NCBI GenBank assembly: GCA_050250795.1
Contig: JBFWNZ010000092.1
Coordinates: forward strand, 1 to 11,680
Origin: JBFWNZ01 sp050250795
GTDB taxonomy: Bacteria > Pseudomonadota > Alphaproteobacteria > UBA8366
Length of the DNA stretch: 11,680 nt
Direction of reading: 5' to 3'
The first letter of the stretch is position 1. Each line of letters starts with the position of its first letter. The position numbers and the translations under genes were made by a program. Below are positions 7,068-11,680 of this stretch, piece after piece. The notes under the pieces were generated by a model, which was not told the origin of the DNA, searched no databases, and was given only the letters and a program-made list of their open reading frames with translations.

Positions 7068-7106
7068 CCCCGGTCGGCCCTTGGGCCGGCCGGGGTTTCG
7101 TTTTTT
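7068..7106 (+). terminator. Intrinsic terminator after TRAP gene 2
   Basis: CCCCGGTCGGCCC (7068-7080) pairs with GGGCCGGCCGGGG (7083-7095), with one G-U pair. Allowing a 4-nt loop leaves a 12-bp GC-rich stem. It is followed by TTTCGTTTTTT (7096-7106). It lies 41 bp after the stop of copy 2 and should separate it from copy 3. Confidence 0.88.
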
Positions 7107-7191
7107 GGGCCGGACGGATGACGGGAGCGCATGGCTGGAGCGGTACTGTCTGGCGTAAGGTCTGCGTCAAGATGGAGGCACGCCACAAGAA

Positions 7192-7206
7192 ATGCGCTTA
7201 GCGCAT
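7192..7206. promoter_or_regulatory. Palindromic operator-like site upstream of TRAP gene 3
   Basis: ATGCGCT-T-AGCGCAT is a perfect palindrome with a 1-nt centre. The size suits a dimeric helix-turn-helix regulator. It is about 280 bp before the gene 3 start. No regulator gene is in the window to assign it to. Confidence 0.35.
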
Positions 7207-7274
7207 GTCATTCATGCTTTTGCTGCGGGTTCTGGATGGCCCAGGGCCCTTGCCGTTTTCCGGCCACCCTTCGC

Positions 7275-7318
7275 ATCATGCATTTATGAACCCCTCTTAG
7301 ATGTCTTGGCTGCATGAT
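7275..7318. repeat. 8-bp inverted repeat ATCATGCA / TGCATGAT
   Basis: ATCATGCA (7275-7282) and TGCATGAT (7311-7318) are exact reverse complements separated by 28 bp. They contain the TCATGCA word that also occurs upstream of copy 5 and in the tail of the window. Possible paired binding sites of a shared regulator. Confidence 0.3.
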
Positions 7319-7394
7319 CCTCGCCCTTCGGTTCCTCATCGCGAACCGGTCGGCTAGGCCCATGAACCGCTGAGACCCCATCCAAGCGGGATAA

Positions 7395-7432
7395 ACCGCT
7401 GTCCCTCGCTTCGCTGCGGGCTGGGCAGCGGT
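7395..7432 (+). promoter_or_regulatory. Leader stem-loop upstream of TRAP gene 3
   Basis: ACCGCTG-CCC (7395-7401 and 7403-7405, T7402 bulged) pairs with GGG-CAGCGGT (7423-7432), closing a 17-nt loop, about 40 nt ahead of the Shine-Dalgarno. It could stabilise the mRNA or modulate expression. No known riboswitch is recognised. Confidence 0.3.
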
Positions 7433-7488
7433 CGTGCAACCACGCCGATCGCCGGTGGCAGCGATCGGCCTGCAGGGGAGTTTCGCCG

Positions 7489-8529
7489 ATGCGATCTCGG
7501 ATCGTTGGACAGCAGTTGGGCGCGGTGGCCTTCGTGGCGGTCGCGGCCCTGACCGGTGCGCCGGCCATGGCTCAGGAAAAGATCGAAGTGAAGGTCGGCA
7601 TCACGGTCGCCGACGACAGTATCAACGCCGAAGAAGGCCGGATGTGGGGCAAGCTCACCGAGCTCTACACCAACGGCCGCGTGACGACGAAGGTGTTCCC
7701 GTCCAGCCAGCTGGGCAAGGAGCGCGCGCAGTTGGAAGGCCTGGTGACGGGGTCGCATGAGACCTTCCTGCACATCTCGGCGATCACCGGCAAGTTCCCG
7801 TCGGTGCGGTTCTGGGACCTGCCGTTCCTGTTCGAGGACACGGACCAGGTGATGCGCACCGTCCACAGCGACCTGTGGAAGGACTGGGAAGCGGAGATGG
7901 CGAAGGAGAACATCGTCTATCTCGGCACCTTCGGATACGGCTATCGCCAGTTCGCCGTCCGCAACAAGGCTTACAACTCGCCGGCCGACCTCGTCGGGCA
8001 GAAGCACCGCATCCCGGGCGGCAAGTCGAAGATGATGCTGTTCGAGGCGCTGGGCGCGAACGTGTCCACGGTCGCGATGGCCGAGCTGTATCAGGCGATG
8101 AGCTCGGGCGTTGTCGACAGCCAGGACAACCCGATCGGCATCATCTACGCGCAGAAGCTGCACGAGGTGTCGAACTACATCTCGCTGATCAACTACAACT
8201 ACAACCCGCTGATCCTGATCGCCGGCAAGCCCTTCTGGGACAAGCTGGACAAGGAAGCGCAGGCGGTGCTTAAGCGCGCGGCCTGGGAAGTCCAGGGCTG
8301 GTCGATCAAGTACGCCGAGCTGGATGACGAGGTCTATCTGAAGAAGATCCTCGCCGACCGTCCGCAGATCAAGATCAACGAGCTGGACCCGGCGACGCTG
8401 CCGGCCTGGCGCGAAAAGTCGAAGCCCGTCTACGAGGCCTTCAAGGAAGAAGCCGGCCCGACCTACGCCGAGAACGTGTTCAACGTGGCGAAGGGCGGCT
8501 ACTACAAGCCCGGTACGCTCGGCAAGTAA
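7489..8529 (+). CDS. DctP-type TRAP transporter substrate-binding protein, copy 3
   Basis: 346 residues. The signal peptide covers residues 1-28 (GAVAFVAVAALTGAPAMA), with the mature protein starting QEK as in copy 4. All TRAP binding-protein marks are present: LGKERAQLEGLVTGSHE, FWDLPFLF, GYRQFAVRNKA, RIPGG (R174, expected ligand anchor) and GVVDSQDNP. It is a mosaic. Its N-terminus (QEKIEV, DDSIN, NGRVTTKVFPS) resembles copies 4/5, while AITGKFP, KDWE..MAKENIVYLGT, YNPL and the GGYYKPGTL end resemble copies 1/2. That fits an intermediate in the duplication series or recombination between paralogues. It has its own ribosome-binding site and is followed by a textbook terminator, so it is probably monocistronic. 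The ligand is unknown. Confidence 0.93.
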   Translation: MRSRIVGQQLGAVAFVAVAALTGAPAMAQEKIEVKVGITVADDSINAEEGRMWGKLTELYTNGRVTTKVFPSSQLGKERAQLEGLVTGSHETFLHISAITGKFPSVRFWDLPFLFEDTDQVMRTVHSDLWKDWEAEMAKENIVYLGTFGYGYRQFAVRNKAYNSPADLVGQKHRIPGGKSKMMLFEALGANVSTVAMAELYQAMSSGVVDSQDNPIGIIYAQKLHEVSNYISLINYNYNPLILIAGKPFWDKLDKEAQAVLKRAAWEVQGWSIKYAELDDEVYLKKILADRPQIKINELDPATLPAWREKSKPVYEAFKEEAGPTYAENVFNVAKGGYYKPGTLGK

Positions 8530-8554
8530 GCCGCGGAAGATCGTCTTTCCGAGG

Positions 8555-8590
8555 CGCCCCGGCCGGAAACGGCCGGGGCGTTTTGCGTTT
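8555..8590 (+). terminator. Intrinsic terminator after TRAP gene 3
   Basis: An 11-bp GC stem, CGCCCCGGCCG (8555-8565) with CGGCCGGGGCG (8570-8580), closes a GAAA tetraloop and is followed by TTTTGCGTTT. It lies 25 bp after the stop codon. It is the clearest terminator in the window. Confidence 0.93.
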
Positions 8591-8635
8591 CGCCAGCCCC
8601 ATCGAATACGCATAACACGCTGCCGCAAAATGGCT

Positions 8636-8663
8636 TTGCGCTCGCCGCCCTGCCCGACTAGGG
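8636..8663 (+). promoter_or_regulatory. Candidate promoter for TRAP gene 4 (TTGCGC ... CTAGGG)
   Basis: TTGCGC (8636-8641) and a CTAG-containing element (8658-8661) lie about 95 bp before the ATG. The arrangement matches that upstream of copy 5 (TTTG, then CTAG 23-24 bp later) and resembles the alphaproteobacterial -10 type GCTA. It is downstream of the gene 3 terminator, so it would drive copy 4 alone. Confidence 0.4.
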
Positions 8664-8754
8664 TGCGGCCCCATCCGATGGCGGGCATTGCGCGGCGCTT
8701 GTCCTGCGCCCCATCCGCCCGTCTCCCCAAACACCAAGAACGGGAGAGTAACGT

Positions 8755-9795
8755 ATGACGTCGCAGTGCGTACGCAGAATGGCAATGGCCGGAACGGCCG
8801 TGCTGGTCGGCCTGTCGGGCCTTCTGGCCACCCCGGCCATGGCACAGGAAAAGGTCGAAGTCCGTCTCGGCCTGACGACCCCCGACGACAGCATCAACGG
8901 CGTCGTCGGGCATATGTGGGACAAGCTGGCGCAGACGCTCAGCAACGGCCGCGTGACGGTGAAGGTGTTCCCGTCGGGCCAGCTGGGCAAGGAGCGGGCG
9001 CAGCTGGAAGGCCTCGTGACCGGTTCGCACGATGCCTTCGAGCATATCTCGGCCTATACCGGCAAGTATCCGGAACTGCGCTTCTGGGACCTGCCCTTCC
9101 TGTTCCAGAACACCGACCAGGTGACGCGTCTCGCCTATAGCGGGATGCAGCAGGACCTCGCAAAGGTCTTCGACAAGGAAGGCATGGTCTATCTGGCCAC
9201 GGTCGGTTACGGCTACCGCCAGTTCTCGGTCCGGAACAAGGCGTACAACTCGCCGGCCGACCTGATCGGGCAGAAGCACCGCATTCCGGGCGGCAAGTCG
9301 AAGATGATGCTGTTCGAGGCGCTGGGCGCAAACGTGTCCACCGTGTCCTTCCCGGAACTGTACCAGGCGCTCGCGCAGGGCGTGGTGGACAGCCAGGACA
9401 ACCCGATCCAGATCATCCACAGCGCGAAGTTCCATGAAGTGACGAACTACCTGTCGCTTCTGAACTACGTCTACAATCCCAACATCATCGCCGCCGGCAA
9501 GCCCTTCTGGGACAAGCTGGACAAGGATGCGCAGAAAGTCCTGAAGGAATCGGCCAATCTCGTGCAGGGCTGGTCGATCCAGGCCGCCGAGCGGTTCGAC
9601 GCCGAGTACCTGACCAAGATCAAGGACGAGAAGCCGAGCATCAAGATCAACACGCTCGACCCGGCGACGCTTCCGCAGTGGAAGGAAAAGGCCAAGTCGG
9701 TCTATGCGGCCTTCGAGGAAGAGACCAGCAAGGCTTTTGCCGAGAACATCTATCAGACCGTCGATGGCGGCTTCTACAAGCCGCAGGTGAAGTAA
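8755..9795 (+). CDS. DctP-type TRAP transporter substrate-binding protein, copy 4
   Basis: 346 residues. The signal peptide covers residues 1-30 (AMAGTAVLVGLSGLLATPAMA), with mature start QEK. Landmarks are LGKERAQLEGLVTGSHD (77-93), FWDLPFLF (110-117), GYRQFSVRNKA (153-163), RIPGG with the expected anchoring R176, and GVVDSQDNP (209-217). It is clearly closest to copy 5. Both have YTGKYP where copies 1-3 have ITGKFP, DKEGM.YL where they have AKENIVYL, YNPN where they have YNPL, and a GGF.KP C-terminus. These concerted changes suggest a different ligand from the 1/2 type. GGGAG is 8 nt before the ATG. It has its own candidate promoter and is followed by a terminator stem. Confidence 0.93.
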   Translation: MTSQCVRRMAMAGTAVLVGLSGLLATPAMAQEKVEVRLGLTTPDDSINGVVGHMWDKLAQTLSNGRVTVKVFPSGQLGKERAQLEGLVTGSHDAFEHISAYTGKYPELRFWDLPFLFQNTDQVTRLAYSGMQQDLAKVFDKEGMVYLATVGYGYRQFSVRNKAYNSPADLIGQKHRIPGGKSKMMLFEALGANVSTVSFPELYQALAQGVVDSQDNPIQIIHSAKFHEVTNYLSLLNYVYNPNIIAAGKPFWDKLDKDAQKVLKESANLVQGWSIQAAERFDAEYLTKIKDEKPSIKINTLDPATLPQWKEKAKSVYAAFEEETSKAFAENIYQTVDGGFYKPQVK

Positions 9796-9827
9796 CCCGG
9801 CTTTTCCGGCTCACTTCGAATTCGGCG

Positions 9828-9863
9828 ACCGGCGCCGCGCGGCAACGCGCGGCGCCGGTTTCG
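9828..9863 (+). terminator. Probable terminator after TRAP gene 4
   Basis: A 13-bp perfect stem, ACCGGCGCCGCGC (9828-9840) with GCGCGGCGCCGGT (9847-9859), has a 6-nt loop and a short T-tract (TTT then CGT). It lies 32 bp after the stop. The stem is very strong but the tail is weak, so efficiency is uncertain. Confidence 0.75.
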
Positions 9864-9953
9864 TGTCCGGAAGCCGGCGCGTCCGCAGCCGGATGTTCCG
9901 CCTCTCTATGCGGCGCGGGAACGCGGTGTGCGCGTATCGCGAACCTTTCCCGT

Positions 9954-9983
9954 TTGACCTCTCATGCAGATTCTCGCTAGCTT
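9954..9983 (+). promoter_or_regulatory. Candidate promoter for TRAP gene 5 (TTGACC ... GCTAGC)
   Basis: TTGACC (9954-9959) is a good -35. GCTAGCTT (9976-9983) fits the Caulobacter-type -10 GCTANAWC at 6 of 8 positions. A TCATGCA word (9962-9968) lies between the two elements and another is at 10020-10026. The GAGCGC/GCGCTC inverted repeat (10028-10044) lies between the promoter and the ribosome-binding site. Confidence 0.45.
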
Positions 9984-10027
9984 CTATGCATTAGGCGGGC
10001 GTCGCGGTAGCGAAGTCCGTCATGCAA

Positions 10028-10044
10028 GAGCGCATCACGCGCTC
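10028..10044. repeat. Inverted repeat GAGCGC / GCGCTC upstream of TRAP gene 5
   Basis: GAGCGC (10028-10033) and GCGCTC (10039-10044) are separated by 5 bp, 26 bp before the ATG. It could be an operator or a short leader hairpin just ahead of the AGGAGAGG ribosome-binding site. Confidence 0.3.
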
Positions 10045-10070
10045 ATCAATGAATTAGGAGAGGAAGCGCG

Positions 10071-11120
10071 ATGAAAATCTCTACGGGGGAGATGGGCTGG
10101 CTGCGGCCGGCCGGAAAGCTATTGATGGCGGGCGTTGCCGCCTTCGGCTTCACCGCTGCCGCCGCAGCGTAGGAGAAGGTCGAGGTCAAGCTGGGCATCA
10201 CGACGGCGGATGACAGCATCCTCGCGATCAACGGCCGCATGTGGGACAAGCTGGTCCAGAACATGACCAACGGTCGCGTATCGGTGAAGGTGTTCCCGTC
10301 GGGCACGCTGGGCAAGGAACGCGCCCAGTTCGAAGGCCTGGTGACGGGTTCGCACGAAACCTTCCTGCACATTTCGGCCTATACGGGCAAATATCCGGAA
10401 GTGCGGTTCTGGGATCTGCCCTTCCTGTTCCCGGACACCGACGCGGTCACCCGCGTCTTCTTCAGCGGCATGTACGAAGACCTGGAGAAGGCGTTCGACA
10501 AGGAAGGCATGATCTATCTGGGCAGCTGGGGCTACGGCTACCGGCAGTTCTCGATCCGCAACAAGCCCTACAACGCGCCGGGCGATCTGGTCGGCCAGAA
10601 GCACCGGATTCCGGGCGGCAAGTCCAAGCAGCTGCTGTTCGAGGCGCTGGGCGCCAACGTGTCGACGGTCTCGATGGTCGAGCTGTATCAGGGATTGCAG
10701 TCGGGCGTCGTCGACAGCCAGGACAACCCGATCCAGATCATCTACAGCCAGAAGTTCCACGAGGTGTGCCCATACATCTCGCTGCTGAACTACAACTACA
10801 ATCCGAACATCCTGGCCGCCGGCAAACCCTTCTGGGCTAAGCTGGACAAGGAAGCCCAGGACGCGCTGAAGAAGTCGGCCTACATCATGCAGGGCTGGTC
10901 GACCCAGGCGGCCGAGCGCTTCGACGCCCTGTATCTGACGAAGATCAAGGAAGAGAAGCCCGACATCAAGATCAACACCTTCGATCCGGCCACGCTGCCG
11001 GCATGGAAGGAGAAGTCGAAGCCGGTCTATGCCGCCTTCGAGGAAGAAACCAGCAAGGCCTATGCCCAGAACGTCTATCAGACGGTCGAAGGCGGCTTCT
11101 GGAAGCCTCAGTATAAGTAA
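10071..11120 (+). pseudogene. DctP-type TRAP substrate-binding protein, copy 5, with in-frame amber at codon 34
   Basis: The start (ATG 10071 after AGGAGAGG) and signal peptide (LLMAGVAAFGFTAAAAA, codons 17-33) are normal. Codon 34 is TAG (10170-10172), where every paralogue has CAG, the Gln that starts the mature protein. From codon 35 (EKVEVKLGITT) to the TAA at 11118 all 315 codons are intact and conserved: FWDLPFLF, GYRQFSIRNKP, RIPGG with the anchoring Arg (R179) and GVVDSQDNP. The product is closest to copy 4. As written, translation would yield a bare signal peptide. The next in-frame ATG (10239) has no ribosome-binding site and would give a leaderless 293-residue protein missing the first lobe's start. 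One C-to-T transition explains it. Alternatives are a base-call error or amber readthrough or suppression. A fully suppressed product would be 349 residues. Confidence 0.85.
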
Positions 11121-11121
11121 G

Positions 11122-11137
11122 ACGGCCTTCGCCGTTC
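11122..11137 (+). terminator. Short hairpin with TTCTT tail after TRAP gene 5
   Basis: ACGGC (11122-11126), a CTTC loop, GCCGT (11131-11135), then TCTT. It directly follows the TAA. The stem is only 5 bp, but together with the larger stem at 11142-11171 it probably ends the transcript. Confidence 0.4.
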
Positions 11138-11141
11138 TTGC

Positions 11142-11171
11142 GCCGGTACGGTCGATCCAGACCGTACCGGC
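11142..11171 (+). repeat. 12-bp perfect inverted repeat downstream of TRAP gene 5
   Basis: GCCGGTACGGTC (11142-11153) pairs perfectly with GACCGTACCGGC (11160-11171) across a GATCCA loop. There is no T-run after it. It is probably part of a 3'-end structure for copy 5, similar in style to the T-less repeat after copy 1. Confidence 0.55.
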
Positions 11172-11680
11172 CAGGCGAGGCTCCGCTTCGGGTCCTGCCG
11201 GGCGTCGCGCCAATACGGCGCCCGCCACCGGCGGCCGATAGCCCCCGCCTTTCCGCGGGACGTATTCGTTCCGCGCTGTGTCCCCAATCCGACTGCCTCC
11301 CCGCATCCGAACGGTCCGCCCGCCCGCATGCGCGGGCACCGTCCGACACGTCCTTGGCCGCAGCATCGACGGTTTGGCGGCGCCATCGGGGCGGTTCAGC
11401 GGGCGCTTCGAGACCGCAGGCCCTCTTTCCGGCAGGCGGAAGCGCTCATGCCGGGTGAATTTCGGGGCTCACCCATAACGATTCTTGTATTTCGGTCATG
11501 CACGAAGGTAATTTGATCGCTTAATCCGTTCTGCCGAACAGGGCAGAGGTCGAGCCGCCCAGGCGGCTCGACGGGGCGGCTCGATAAGTATGCGAAACTG
11601 CTAGGGGGACGTGGAGACGAACAGCACGCCACTAAAATCGGAACGTCACGTGCCGGCGACCTTGCGCCGGCAGCCATGAG
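11172..11680. other. Non-coding tail of window; possible upstream region of a further gene
   Basis: Short overlapping frames here show no recognisable protein, signal peptide or Shine-Dalgarno, so I call no gene. The stretch contains GCCCGC/GCGGGC (11322-11337), TCATGCA (11496-11502), a set of hairpins (11531-11584), a CTAG at 11601-11604 and GCCGGCG/CGCCGGC (11652-11671). TCATGCA and CTAG also occur upstream of copies 3 and 5, so this may be the control region of another TRAP gene starting shortly after the edge. Confidence 0.4.
11531..11584. repeat. Hairpin cluster with alternative pairing
   Basis: CTGCC/GGCAG (11531-11535 and 11542-11546) is a small stem. TCGAGCCGCC (11550-11559) can then pair with either of two identical copies of GGCGGCTCGA (11562-11571 and 11575-11584), giving mutually exclusive hairpins. 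This could be a structured leader RNA or simply a terminator-like repeat; no known RNA family is recognised. Confidence 0.35.

Larger units (their letters stand above)
7107..7488 (+). promoter_or_regulatory. Long regulatory intergenic region upstream of TRAP gene 3
   Basis: A 382-bp stretch without a convincing gene, rich in symmetric elements. These are a 15-bp palindrome (7192-7206), opposed TCATGCA words (7276-7282 and 7311-7317), a 6-bp inverted repeat CGGTTC/GAACCG (7329-7334 and 7343-7348), a CTAG at 7354-7357 of the kind seen upstream of copies 4 and 5, and a leader hairpin (7395-7432). It is the largest gap in the array, so copy 3 may be the most heavily regulated member. The ribosome-binding site GGGGAG is 8 nt before the ATG at 7489. 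Confidence 0.45.

Noticed and set aside
10239..11120. Leaderless 293-residue TRAP protein starting at the internal ATG 10239 as the real gene 5
   Set aside because: There is no ribosome-binding site in front of this ATG, the conserved protein clearly extends upstream to codon 35, and a perfect start and signal peptide exist at 10071.
4774..11120. The array read as a mobile element or CRISPR-like repeat
   Set aside because: The repeat unit is a whole coding gene with diverged sequence. There is no transposase, no terminal repeats and no short identical repeat-spacer pattern.
4720..11366. Long minus-strand frames (405, 513, 693 and 415 codons) opposite the TRAP array
   Set aside because: They repeat a similar Arg/His/Val-rich composition because the sense genes are paralogues. 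They run through terminators and intergenic regions without a start signal or domain.
11396..11677. 93-codon minus-strand frame at the right end
   Set aside because: No recognisable motif, no ribosome-binding site, and it crosses the hairpin cluster. It is most likely a chance frame.

Overview
The window is GC-rich DNA with strong GC bias at third codon positions. It reads as an alphaproteobacterial chromosome, most likely from a Rhodospirillales-like lineage. That placement is an inference from uvrC-pgsA next to molybdenum-cofactor genes, from the codon use, and from an expanded set of TRAP transporter binding proteins. No 16S or other taxonomic marker is present.

Left part (1-4481, all genes on the minus strand): reading leftward, a pteridine-reductase-like SDR gene, a 393-bp AT-rich intergenic stretch with DnaA-box-like sites, uvrC (excision-repair endonuclease), pgsA (phosphatidylglycerophosphate synthase), mobB and the start of moeA (molybdenum cofactor). 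uvrC to moeA looks like one housekeeping operon: the gaps are 78 bp and 22 bp, and mobB and moeA overlap by 14 bp.

Right part (4482-11680, plus strand): five tandem paralogues of a DctP-type TRAP periplasmic substrate-binding protein, each 346-349 codons and alignable almost without gaps. No DctQ or DctM membrane subunit lies among them. The copies fall into a 1/2 type and a 4/5 type, with copy 3 intermediate, which suggests stepwise tandem duplication. Every copy has its own ribosome-binding site. Terminator hairpins follow copies 2, 3 and 4, and a probable one follows copy 5, so most copies look like separate transcription units, perhaps expressed under different conditions.

The fifth copy carries a single in-frame TAG (10170-10172) exactly where its paralogues have the glutamine that begins the mature protein. 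The other roughly 315 codons are intact. It is a fresh nonsense pseudogene, a sequencing error or, less likely, an amber-readthrough gene.

The last 560 bp contain no convincing gene. They do contain the same short motifs (CTAG, TCATGCA) that occur upstream of copies 3-5, which suggests that a sixth paralogue may begin just past the window edge.
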